From positions 72,222,093 to 72,286,092 of the forward strand of contig CM056738.1 of NCBI GenBank assembly GCA_029844215.1: a DNA stretch of 64,000 bases, in the 5' to 3' direction. The notes beneath the pieces were generated by a model. The model worked only from the letters and a program-made list of their open reading frames with translations. It ran no database searches and was not told where the DNA came from. The number at the start of each line of letters is the position of its first letter. Position 1 is the first letter of the stretch. The translations under genes and the position numbers were made by a program. The stretch is from Przewalskia tangutica. Taxonomy: Eukaryota; Streptophyta; Magnoliopsida; Solanales; Solanaceae. Shown here in pieces: positions 34,198-44,782 of the stretch.

Positions 34198-35625
34198 AAT
34201 GTGATCTGTTGTATGTGGCTCTTTTGTCATAAATTTAGAGACAGTGGAGACTTAGAGAGGAGTAAGACACGACTTGTGGTTAATGGCACAAATCAACAGA
34301 GGGTATTGATTGTGGAGAGACATTCAGTCCAGTTGTCAAATCGGCTACCATTCGCATAGTTCTAAGTATAGCCATGGGAAGCACTGGCCGATACATCAAC
34401 TTGATGTGAAAAAATGTATTTCTACATGGGGAATTGAAAGAAACAGTATACCTGCACCAGCCACCTGGATTTGTCCATCCAACAGTCCCTCACTATGTTT
34501 GCCTGCTCCGTAAGTCACTATACGGCCTGAAGCATGTCCCGCGTGCTTGGTATGATCAATTTGCCAGATACATAATGCAGATTGGTTTTGTATGCAGCAG
34601 GTGTGATAATTCTCTATTCATTTTTCATCGCGGTAACAACACTGCTTACTTACTGCTTTATGTGGATGACATTGTTCTCACTACCTCATCTATTGTATTG
34701 AAAAATGAGATTATTGTTTTACTTAAAACCGAATTTGCTATGACTGACTTAGGCAAGTTGAGTTACTTCTTGGGTATATCAGTGACCAGATCTGCAGACC
34801 ATATGTTCTTAAGTTAGCGTAAGTATGCAGAGGAAATAGTATACAGGGCCAAGATGACAAATTGCAAGATCACGCCTACTCTAGTTGATTCCAAATCAAA
34901 ACTCAGTGTTATAGATGATGCTCCAGTCTCAGGTCTTACCTTATACATGAGCCTTACATGTGCACTTCAGTATCTCACTTTCACCAGGCCAGATATTGTT
35001 TATGTTGTTCAGCAGGTGTGCTTGTTTATGCATGCCCCCAATGAGTCTTATTTCACTGCCATTAAGTGTATTATCTGATACATTAAGAGAACACTTGACT
35101 ATGAATTACTCCTATACCCCTTTACATTAAACATGTTACTATCTTATGCGGATGCAGATTGGGCAGGGTGTCCGGACACGCGACGTTCCACCTCTGGCTA
35201 TTATGTTTTTTAGGGATAATCTGATCTCATGGTCTGTCAAGCGACCTGCCACTCTATCTCGTTCCAGTGCCGAGACTGAGTACATAGGTATTGCAAATAT
35301 TGTGACTGAGATTTGTTGGCTCCGAAATTTACTTTTGAAGCTCCAGTGTCCTTTGCGTCGCGCATCTATTGTGTACTGTGATAATATATCTGTCATTTAT
35401 CTTTCTCACAACCCGGTTCAACATCAGCGAACCAAACACATTGAGATGGACATACATTTCATTTGTGAGAAAGTTGCTCTAGGACATGTGCGAGTCTTAC
35501 ACGTGCCCTCATCATATCAGTATGCAGATATATTTACCAAGGGTCTTCCCCGACAGCTATTTCTTGACTTCAGATCCAGTCTCAGCGTCCGACCTCCTCC
35601 CACTCCGACTGAGGGGGTGTATTAG
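34198..35625 (+). pseudogene. Copia 1 pol, 3' part: reverse transcriptase and RNase H
   Basis: It continues the RT frame broken at 12660. RT palm motifs include the catalytic YVDDIVL at about 34660, preceded by PPGFVHP and SLYGLKH.PRAWY. RNase H has ADADWAGCPDT near 35145, LSRSSAETEY at about 35260 and the terminal TKHIEMDIHFI..K motif. Several frameshifts lie in 34200-34450, a stop at 34815-34817 and another frameshift near 35200. Lineage cannot be fixed without a tree. Confidence 0.9.
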
Positions 35626-35788
35626 CAAGAATATTCATTGAATATTTTGTGTATATTGTGTAATTATGATAAATGTATATTTATGGTATATTAGGATCCT
35701 TATCGAATTAGGATTCCTTTATTGTACACAATATAAATATTTGTAATAATGAGAAGACTCCCTAAGAGAAAATTATCACAATCTTACC
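35618..35788 (+). repeat. 3' LTR of copia 1
   Basis: 171 bp starting TGTATTAGCAAG after the purine tract CTGAGGGGG and ending ATCTTACC. It is followed by the target-site duplication GTTCT and the resumed ~300-bp duplication. Confidence 0.9.
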
Positions 35789-36255
35789 GTTCTTACGTAA
35801 TTAATGACAAATAAATTAGTTTTCTAATGCTTTCCTGCACATGAAATCTGATTATATGTTTACACGTGAATTGGATAATTCTTTTATATTATTTAGAAAA
35901 TCAAGAGTAACCTTATGTAGAGATACAGAGCCAGGGGCGGATCCCCTTTGTTCACACTTGTTCAGTTGAACAAGCGTGTTTTTTTTTGCAATGCTATTTT
36001 CCACTTTTGAATAAGCACAATATCCTCATTCCCTTATACAACGCTGTGAATTTTTTTCCCGAACAACCACTTCAAACGACATAGATCCGCCACTGTACAG
36101 AGCACACCATGTTGAAAATGGGTCTGGAGCTCTCTATATCTATGAAGAGTGAAAGTTCTAACAAGTTAAAAGTACGTCTATCAATAGGAACTAAAATAAC
36201 TTAATCGATTGAATTGAGAGAGAGAAAAAAGTGTGAAAACAAGCACATTAAAATG
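35789..36255. repeat. Second copy of the ~300-bp duplication, continued, with MITE insertion
   Basis: Homologous to 9819-10105 with a few substitutions. The extra length is the hAT-type MITE at 35932-36095, absent from the first copy. Confidence 0.85.
35932..36095. mobile_element. hAT-type MITE, 164 bp
   Basis: Terminal inverted repeats CAGGGGCGGATCC and GGATC-type ATCCGCCACTG, flanked by a perfect 8-bp target-site duplication TACAGAGC (35924-35931 and 36096-36103). The homologous first copy at about 9954 has the single empty site GATACAGAGCACACC. It is non-coding. Confidence 0.92.
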
Positions 36256-36315
36256 TTATTGTAACAATATATTTTGAAATTTGGACATTCAATCTAGAAA
36301 GGGAGTCGTTAAACG

Positions 36316-36470
36316 ACAATAATGTTGTTTGCGTGTAACCTATAGGACATGAGGTTCGAGTCGTGGAAGCAGCCACCAATACTTGCATTAGGATAGACTG
36401 TCTACATCACATCCTTTGGGGTTTGACCCTTCCCCGAACATATGGAGAGAGGGGACAACTTTGTCGCGAA
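36316..36470 (+). mobile_element. tRNA-derived SINE, second type or subfamily
   Basis: It contains CCTATAGGACATGAGGTTCG with GAGTCGTGGAAGCAGCCACC (B box), CTTGCATTAGGATAGACTG, TCTACATCACATCCTTTGGG and CCCTTCCCCGAAC. This is the body of a widespread plant SINE group common in Solanaceae. The 3' end after CCGAAC is degraded, so the right boundary is approximate. Confidence 0.65.
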
Positions 36471-36517
36471 TCTTTCTTTGCTTTCTTTTATGAACTCCAC
36501 TGGTCGCCCATGGATTA

Positions 36518-39500
36518 TAGGGGCTGGCGGGGTCGGGGTAGGGCGGGGCTGGGGGGTTTAGCGGGGCTGGCAGAGTCGGGGATGGCGGGGTCTGTCGCCG
36601 TCCCGTCCCTATTCCGAGGTGTCGGGGTGGGTCATTTTTTTGCCTTTAAATTAAAAAATAACACACACAACATGATAGTTTAATAAAAACATCACAAAGT
36701 TATTTTTGTGCCTCTTATATTATTTAATAGAAGTATGATTTTGTTTTGGTAATACAATTTCAAAATTGCAACTTCGTGATATTGAAAGTTTCAAATAAAT
36801 AACATAGTAAAATTACAATTAAAAGAATTACTTGTTAAGAAACATATTTTCTAGTTTCTTTATAATTTCTTGTGGTTCTTCGGTTGGAATTGGTATTTGT
36901 TGGTCAAATTGGTCAACGTCGCTTCCACGTCCGTCGAATAAGCTTTCATTGTAGTTATAGTCTTCTTCTTCATTGATCTCCGGTTGGCCGCACCTCCTAC
37001 GCTCTGCACGAATTCAGTCTCTGAATAGAACTACAATCTTCAATGAGTCTTCCGCCAATGAATGTATGTGCTCTCTATTTGATATCTGCCGGCCGAAAAA
37101 ACACTTTCAGACGCTGTTGATGACGCTTGAATGTTCAACACATCTCGGCCCATCTTAGATAGTGTTGTAAATGTCTTCTCATTCTTCCTCCAGTAATTTA
37201 GCAAGTCTTCACGCCCCTCTTCATTTTCAATTGCTTCGTACGGTACAATACCCTGTAAAACAAAACATCAAACTCGTAAATTTAGTTAGAAATGTTACCA
37301 CTAAACATTTTATGTCTGAGGCTTTCAATACTAGCCGCAACATGTCGTTTTTGAGGTTGTGTTGAAGAAGAAGAAGATGACATGAAAGCCCGTTGGTTGC
37401 TAGCACTTTATTGTTGGTAATGCGTAAATACTTTTTTACATTCATCTCGTATGCTAGACAACACTTCTTCTCTAATTTTTTCAATAGGTGGTGGGTCATT
37501 TGGATTTTTGGGAGATGGAGGTGGAAGATTATCTATGTAATCATAAGTAGTTTTAATAAATGCTTTACAACAGTCTATTTTAATAGACGGATTTAATACA
37601 ACACTAATAATATAAATTGGGGGAATAAGAATAAAATATTTTTTCATTTTTAGAAACATTTTTAATAGGTGCCTTATAAGCTGATTTTTCCATATATTCA
37701 ATAAGTAGTATAAATATTAGAGCTATATAAAATAACATTGATGAAATAGTAGGATAATAAATACCGAAAAATTCTTTAGTAGCTAGATAAAATTTCTCTA
37801 AAAATGTAATAAGTTCTAAAATTGTATCTCAATCATAATCAATAATCATATCAGTAGGATTCGATTACGGACGTTAAAAAATTGGGTCATAGGTCTTAAA
37901 TACTCATAAGTAACACGTAGTTGGTTGTATAAAGAGTTTCATCTAGTGCATACTTCTTTGAGAATTTTTCTGTAAGGTAGTTGATAATCGTGACAAGTTT
38001 TTTTATATTCTTTTATTCTTTGTATTATATTACTTTTAAAAATAAAGTTTATAGCAAATTGTGTTTTTCTAAAAATGTCTTCAAAAGTGATAGACCATTC
38101 TTTACAACTAAGTTATAATATGACATGCACATTTTATATGAAAATGATCTGGAAAAGATTGAGTTAGTTTTTTTAATAATCTAACAACAGTAACATTAGA
38201 AGAAGCGTTATCTAATGTAATAGCCATGATTTTATCAGTTATTCCATAATAATCGCAAACTGAAAAAATATTTTCTGAAATAAAAAGATCAGTGTGCCTA
38301 CTATCAATATATCTATATGCTAAAATATGTTTTTGCATAGAAAATTTATAGTCTATCCAATGACATGTTACAATTAAATAATCATGGCCGTTAGTACTAC
38401 GACCTATATCAGATGTAATAGATACTTTGCTAGGAAATGATATAATGAATAACGTAAATATTGTTGATATTCGTGTGCAAATTTAAAAACATCTCTCCTA
38501 ACAGTTGATCTAGGAAAACCGTTATAAGCAGGATTATACATATCTCTTAAGTAATGAATAAACCAGGAGAGGAAGGAAATGAAAAAGGCAAACCCTCCTG
38601 TTTCCCTATCTCTTTGTTTATCATATTTAGGGCCTACAATTGCCCCTGTCATAGGGTCAATTTGACCATGTACCTGGTCTGGGACAATATATGAACCTTG
38701 TCCCGACTGAGAGGGCATTGACGCACCCACATTTTTAGCCTTATATTCCTCCCACCTAACTTTGTGAAATCTATTCAAATGCGTAGTTAAACATTCCGTC
38801 CCGCTCTGACCTTTTCCCACTTTAAATTTATAAACATGTTTACAAATTGTGCATCTAGCTACTTCATTTTCTGCGTCCCTATAAAAAAAATCTCATACAT
38901 CTGATGTTAATTTTCATTGTGGTGGGTCTCGTCTCATACTAGGGAGAATAGGAGGCGGTGCTGTTTGAGGTGCATTAGTGAGCGTGTCATCTAGATTAGT
39001 GGGTGTGTCATCTAGATTATCTTCTAAATTAATGTCTTGTTGAGTTCAGAAAATAGCTCCTCGTCTAAATCTAATGGTACTTCAGGAAATAATTCAATAT
39101 CAACAAAATCGTCATGTCTATGAGGAATATGATGACTAGAAGAAGTATTCTTACCTTTATTACCCCTACTAGTAGAAACATCCTTACCCGTAATCATACG
39201 TTTAAGTTCTTTCATTATAATTATACAAATAAATAATTAAAGATAGTGAAATTAAGTGCGCTAATTAAAGTAAAGAAACAATAATAATTTAATGAAAGAA
39301 CGAATGTACCAAACGCCGACGTGTAATCGAGAGGTTGAAAATTGAAACTTTGCTCGATGGATGATCCTCAAGCTAGTTGCCAACTTCACTCCCAAATGAA
39401 TAAATAAAATTAAATATTTAGTAAACAATGTAGAGAGAATGAGAGATAGATTGTAAGAAGATTTGTGAGAAAGAATGAAGAAAAAATGAGGTATTTATAG

Positions 39501-39664
39501 TTGAAAAATTGAGTTAAAGTGTAAATATAATAACTTTGATGTTAAAAATAAATATTAAGAGGGTATGAGAGAATTTGGCTGTTGCACAACGGCCAAATTA
39601 TGTATAGCCATTGTACAACGGTCGGGGAAGGGTCGGGTAGCCCCCACCCCGTTGGACGACCCTA
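36518..39664 (-). mobile_element. hAT transposon A (RICESLEEPER-like), decayed
   Basis: The ends are G-rich inverted repeats: TAGGGGCTGGCGGGGTCGGG on the left and, read inward from the right, TAGGGTCGTCCAACGGGGTG. They align only loosely. The transposase lies on the minus strand. No 8-bp target-site duplication is seen. Its right part (from about 38335) belongs to the triplicated unit. Confidence 0.75.
36830..39215 (-). pseudogene. hAT transposase pseudogene A
   Basis: hAT transposases cut and paste elements through an RNase H-like core split by a helical insert, with an N-terminal BED zinc finger and a C-terminal dimerisation region. The start is near 39215 (MKELKRMITGK). Next come the BED finger pieces CTICKHVYKFK and HLNRFH (38930-38760), the region LRDMYNPAYNGFPRSTVRRD (38560-38500), TLDNASSN and HIKCACH of the core (38220-38120), and the dimerisation part (37700-37200). 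Multiple stops and frameshifts break it, so it is inactive. Confidence 0.85.
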
Positions 39665-39808
39665 CTTTAGTTTGGAAAAGATCACCCAGATAACATAAAG
39701 AAGAAAAGACGAATGGTTCAAAGTACATGATATTAGTAGGTAGTTTTAAAATGACGCATTATACAAACGTATTATTTGATTAGAAAGAAAAAATATACTA
39801 CACAAATA

Positions 39809-39881
39809 GCCGTCTTAGCTCAGCTGGTAGAGCGCGTGGCTTTTAACCACGTGGTCGTGGGTTCGATTCCCACAGACGGCG
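39809..39881 (+). tRNA. trnK-UUU: tRNA-Lys (anticodon UUU), copy 2
   Basis: 73 nt, all stems paired (acceptor GCCGTCT/AGACGGC, anticodon CGTGG/CCACG, T-stem GTGGG/CCCAC), anticodon TTT, discriminator G. A and B boxes intact. Downstream there is a short T-rich run (TTTTTGC) 20 nt after the end. Likely functional. Confidence 0.96.
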
Positions 39882-40245
39882 CTACTACTCCAACATATGT
39901 GTTTTTGCAGAGAGACGAGGGTCCACAAATGTTCTGGGCCGAAATTGATTTTAAATAATGAGCCAGACCTCCGATTATATGATGAGTAGAAACTGCATTT
40001 ATTGGCTCTTTTTTACTTAAATCTTTAAAAAATAATCACTATCATTAAATTGTAAATTGAAAAGCCGTTATTTATGAATTTTCTCCATTATGTGACTACT
40101 CAATTAATTTCTTTCGTTATAGGGGAAATTGTCTTTCTTTGAATTTTGTTTTCTTCACAGGCGATTTTTTTATTTTTATTGCCGGTATCTCCGTCACCCG
40201 CCATTATTTAGGATTTCGTGTTCTTTTAACGAGACTCTGATACCA

Positions 40246-40571
40246 TGTTAAATTTGAAAGACGACGAAAATTTAGAAACAAAAAATATTGGGAGAATATT
40301 TTCTTGGTTTCATTCATCATAATGACCTCTTTATATAGAGACAAAAGTTATCTTTTCCCTATACTAACAAGAAAACTCTATTCTAATAAACTACTATAAT
40401 TACAATTTACTAAATATACTACCATAAAATTAACAAAGTTAAATTATGAAACATCACAATAGAAGGTGAGACAAATGAAAACTTGTCTATGCTTGTTAAC
40501 ATTTGGAATCATTTTGGGTCCATTTAGGCATGAATACCAACTTCAGAAGTTGAACTTCAATCTTGTTAACA
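40246..40571 (-). mobile_element. Truncated minus-strand copia LTR with primer-binding site, unit 1
   Basis: 326 bp with ends TGTTAA...TTAACA. On the minus strand it is followed by TGGTATCAGAGTC (40233-40245) and, 29 bp on, an ATG frame starting MAGDGDTGN that stops being retrotransposon-like within ~100 bp. A palindromic TATA sequence CTCTTTATATAGAG lies near 40330. The same fragment occurs at 42805-43130 and 48456-48772, but is absent from tRNA copy 1. Confidence 0.75.
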
Positions 40572-40888
40572 TTATGTTTTAGGATTTCTATTGTTATATG
40601 TTACAGTTGTGACTTCATTTATTTGAGTTTAATTAATTGATAAAGATAATTCCCTTTGCTACATCCATTGTATTCACTTCTCTTAGTTTCTTTGCCTATG
40701 TTATTTTCCGACAAACTCTCTTAACATGTTCGATTGCATAAATTAAATTATTTTACTCTCATAACATCTAGTTGTATTTTCGTTTAGGTCTCACAATTTC
40801 ATTCACATGACACAATTCGGAAGACACGGAAATGAATTGGAAACTTGGAACATCACCACGTGTAGTAAAATATACAAGGTTTGTATTC

Positions 40889-42240
40889 ATAGAAAATTTA
40901 TAGTCTATCCAATGACGTATTCTGCTTAAATAATCATGGCCAAGATTACGACCTATATCAGATGTAATAGATACTTTGCTAGGAAAATGATATAATGAAT
41001 AACGTAAATATTGTTGATATTCGTGTGCAAATTTAAAAACATCTCTCCTAGCAGTTGATCTAGAAAAACCGTTATAAGCAGGATTATACATATCTCTTAT
41101 GTAATGAATAAACCAGGAGAGGAAGGAAATGAAAAAGGCAAACCCTCCTGCTTCCCTATCTCTTTGTTTATCATATTTAGGGTCTACTGATTGCCTTTGT
41201 CGTAGGTCAATTTGACATCAGACTGGTGCAGGATAGTATATGAACCTTGTCCCGACTGAGATGACATTGACGCACCCACCTTTTTAGCCTTATATTCCTC
41301 TCACCTAGCTTTGTGAAATCTATTCAAATGCGTAGTTAAACCTTCCGTCCCGCTCTGACCTTTTCCCATTTTAAATTTATAAACATGTTTACAAATTGTG
41401 TATCTAGCTACTTCATTTTCTGCGTCCCTCTAAAAAAATCTCATACATCTGATGTTAATTTTCGTTGTGGTGGGCCTCGTCTCATACTAGGGGGAATAGG
41501 AGGCGGTGCAGTTTGAGGTGCATTAGTGGGCGTGTCATCTAGATTAGTGGGTGTGTCATCTAGATTAGTGGGTGTGTCATCTAGATTATCTTCTAAATTA
41601 AAGTCTTGTTGAGTTCAGAAACTAGCTCCTCGTCTAAATCTAATGGTACTTCAGGAAATAATTCAGTATCAACAAAATCGTCATGTCTAGAAGGAATATG
41701 ATGACTAGAAGAAGTACTCTTACCCTTATTACCCCTACTAGTAGAAACGCCCTTACCCGTAATCATACGTTTAAGTTCTTTCATTATAATTATGCAAATA
41801 AATAATTAAAGATAATGAAATTAAGTGCGCTAATTAAAGTAACGAAACAATAATAATTTAATGAAGGAACGAATGTACCAAACGCCGACGTGTAATCGAG
41901 AGGTTGAAAATTGAAACTTTGCTCGATGGATGATCCTCAAGTTAGTTGTCAACTTCACTCCCAAATGAATAAATAAAATTGAATATTTAGTAGACAATGT
42001 AGAGAGAATGAGAAATAGATTGTAGGAAGATTTGTGAGAAAGAATGATGAAAAAATGAGGTATTTATAGTTGAAAAATTGAGTTAAAGTGTAAATATAAT
42101 AACTTTGATGTTAAAAATAAATATTAAGAGGGTATGAGAGAATTTGGCTATTGCACTACGGCCAAATTATGTATAGCCGTTGTACAACGGTTGGGGAAGG
42201 GTCGGGTAGCCCCCACCCCGTTGGACGACCCTACTTTAGT
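40889..42240 (-). pseudogene. hAT transposase fragment B (N-terminal half)
   Basis: The copy of 38335-39664 in unit 2: start at 41784, BED-finger region around 41330-41410 with frameshifts, and end of homology at the unit junction 40889. The last frame (40768-41091) runs through the junction into non-transposon sequence, giving a chimeric tail ending in KRKYN. Confidence 0.85.
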
Positions 42241-42376
42241 TTGGAAAAGATCACCCAGATAACATAAAGAAGAAAAGACGAATGGTTCAAAGTACATGAC
42301 ATTAGTAGTAGTTTTAAAATGACGCATTACACAAACTTATTATTTGATTAGAAAGAAAAAATATACTACACAAATA

Positions 42377-42449
42377 GCCGTCTTAGCTCAGTTGGTAGAG
42401 CGCGTGGCTTTTAACCACGTGGTCGTGGGTTCGATTCCCACAGACGGCG
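42377..42449 (+). tRNA. trnK-UUU: tRNA-Lys (anticodon UUU), copy 3
   Basis: As copy 2, with one difference in the D-loop (AGTTGG instead of AGCTGG). All stems paired, B box GGTTCGATTCC intact. Likely functional. Confidence 0.96.
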
Positions 42450-42804
42450 CTACTACTCCAACATATGTGTTTTTGCAGAGAGAAGAGGGTCCACAAATGT
42501 TCTAGGCCGAAATTCATTTTAAATAATGAGCGATTATATGATGAGTAGAAACAGCATTTATTGGCTCTTTTTTACTTAAATCTTTAAAAAATAATCACTA
42601 TCATTAAGTTGTAAATTGAAAAGCGGTTATTTATGAATTTTCTCCATTATGTGACTACTCAATTAATTTCTTTCGTTATAGGGGAAATTGTCTTTCTTTG
42701 AATTTTGTTTTCTTCACAGGCGATTCTTTTATTTTTATTGCCGGTATCTCCGTCACCCGCCATTATTTAGGATTTCGTGTTCTTTTAACGAGACTCTGAT
42801 ACCA

Positions 42805-43130
42805 TGTTAAATTTGAAAGACGACGAAAATTTAGAAACAAAAAATATTGGGAGAATATTTTCTTGGTTTCATTCATCATAATGATCTCTTTATATAGAGA
42901 CAAAAGTTATCTTTTCCCTATACTAACAAGAAAACTCTATTCTAATAAACTACTATAATTACAATTTACTAAATATATTACCATAAAATTAACAAAGTTA
43001 AATTATGAAACATCACAATAGAAGGTGAGACAAATGAAAACTTGTCTATGCTTGTTAACATTTGGAATCATTTTGGGTCCATTTAGGCATGAATACCAAC
43101 TTCAGAAGTTGAACTTCAATCTTGTTAACA
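42805..43130 (-). mobile_element. Truncated minus-strand copia LTR, unit 2
   Basis: 326 bp, nearly identical to 40246-40571, with the same primer-binding site to its left (GACTCTGATACCA on the + strand). Confidence 0.75.
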
Positions 43131-43448
43131 TTATGTTTTAGGATTTCTATTGTTATATGTTACAGTTGTGACTTCATTTATTTGAGTTTAATTAATTGAT
43201 AAAGATAATTCCCTTTGCTACATCCATTGTATTCACTTCTCTTAGTTCCTTTGCCTATGTTATTTTCCGACAAATTCTCTTAACATGTTCGATTGCATAA
43301 ATTAAATTATTTTACTCTCATAACATCTAGTTGTATTTTCGTTTAGGTCTCACAATTTCATTCACATGACATAATTCGGAAGACACGGAAATGAATTGGA
43401 AACTTGGAACATCACCACGTGTAGTAAAATATACAAGGTTTGTATTCA

Positions 43449-44760
43449 TAGAAAATTTATAGTATATCCAATGACATGTTACAGTTAAATAATCATGACC
43501 GTTAGTACTACGACCTATATCAGATGTAATAGATACTTTGCTAGGAAAATGATATAATGAATAACGTAAATATTGTTGATATTCGTGTGCAAATTTAAAA
43601 ACATCTCTCATAACAGTTGATCTAGGAAAACCGTTATAAGCAGGATTATACATATCTCTTATGTAATGAATAAACTAGGAGAGGAAGGAAATGAAAAAGG
43701 CAAACCCTCCTGCTTCCCTATCTCTTTGTTTATCATATTTAGGGTCTACAATTGCACTGTCATAGGGTCAATTTGACCTTGTACCTGGTCTGGGATAGTA
43801 TATGAACCTTGTCCCGACTGAGATGACATTGACGCACCCACCTTTTTAGCCTTATATTCCTCCCACCTAGCTTTGTGAAATCTATTCAAATGCGTAGTTA
43901 AACCTTCTGTCCCGCTCTGACCTTTTCCCATTTTAAATTTATAAACATGTTTACAAATTGTGTATCTAGCTACTTCATTTTCTGCGTCCCTCTAAAAAAA
44001 TCTCATACATCTGATGTTAATTTTCGTTGTGGTGGGCCTCGTCTCATACTAGGGGGAATAGGAGGCGGTGCAGTTTGAGGTGCATTAGTGGGCGTGTCAT
44101 CTAGATTAGTGGGTGTGTCATCTAGATTATCTTCTAAATTAAAGTCTTGTTGAGTTCAGAAACTAGCTCCTCGTCTAAATCTAATGGTACTTCAGGAAAT
44201 AATTCAGTATCAACAAAATCGTCATGTCTAGAAGGAATATGATGACTAGAAGAAGTACTCTTACCCTTATTACCCCTACTAGTAGAAACGCCCTTACCCG
44301 TAATCATACGTTTAAGTTCTTTCATTATAATTATGCAAATAAATAATTAAAGATAATGAAATTAAGTGCGCTAATTAAAGTAAAGAAACAATAATAATTT
44401 AATGAAGGAACGAATGTACCAAACGCCGACGTGTAATCGAGAGGTTGAAAATTGAAACTTTGCTCGATGGATGATCCTCAAGTTAGTTGTCAACTTCACT
44501 CCCAAATGAATAAATAAAATTGAATATTTAGTAGACAATGTAGAGAGAATGAGAAATAGATTGTAGGAAGATTTGTGAGAAAGAATGATGAAAAATTGGG
44601 TTAAAGTGTAAATATAATAACTTTGGTGTTAAAAATAAATATTAAGAGGGTATGGGAGAATTTGGTTGTTGCACAACGACCAAATTATGTATAGCCGTTG
44701 TACAACGGTTGGGGAAGGTCGGGTAGCCCCGCCCCATTGAACGGCCCTACTTTAGTTTGG
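43449..44760 (-). pseudogene. hAT transposase fragment C (N-terminal half)
   Basis: The unit 3 copy of the hAT 5' half: start at 44325, BED region 43931-44000 (GKGQSGTEGL, HLNRFHK), RSTVMRDVFKF near 43620, ending at the junction 43449. A deletion of ~25 bp near 44590 removes part of the leader. It is again read through to a chimeric KRKYN tail at 43327. Confidence 0.85.
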
Positions 44761-44782
44761 AAAAGATCACCAAGATAACATA

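Larger units (their letters stand above)
10124..35788 (+). mobile_element. Ty1/copia retrotransposon 1, short LTRs, interrupted by nested elements
   Basis: The 5' LTR is 10124-10290 and the 3' LTR 35618-35788. The initiator-Met primer-binding site TGGTATTAGAGT (10291) follows the 5' LTR, and the purine tract CTGAGGGGG precedes the 3' LTR. The target-site duplication is GTTCT (10119-10123 and 35789-35793). Without the nested insertion (12661-34197) the element is only about 4.1 kb, with almost no gag. The internal order protease, integrase, RT, RNase H is the copia order. The LTRs differ at about six or seven of ~167 positions plus a 2-bp indel. It is dead, with many frameshifts. Confidence 0.92.
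38335..40888. repeat. Tandem unit 1 of the tRNA-Lys/hAT triplication
   Basis: About 2.55 kb: hAT 5' half (minus), tRNA-Lys, truncated minus-strand copia LTR, and ~320 bp of sequence that at 63235-63487 lies next to the expansin gene. It ends at TTTGTATTCATA, where unit 2 begins with hAT sequence AGAAAATTTATAG. Confidence 0.85.
40889..43448. repeat. Tandem unit 2 of the triplication
   Basis: 2560 bp, same order as unit 1 with a few percent divergence. It carries tRNA copy 3 and the LTR fragment at 42805-43130. Confidence 0.88.

Noticed and set aside
36363..36683. 106-aa + strand ORF
   Set aside because: It crosses a SINE and the G-rich end of hAT A; not a gene.
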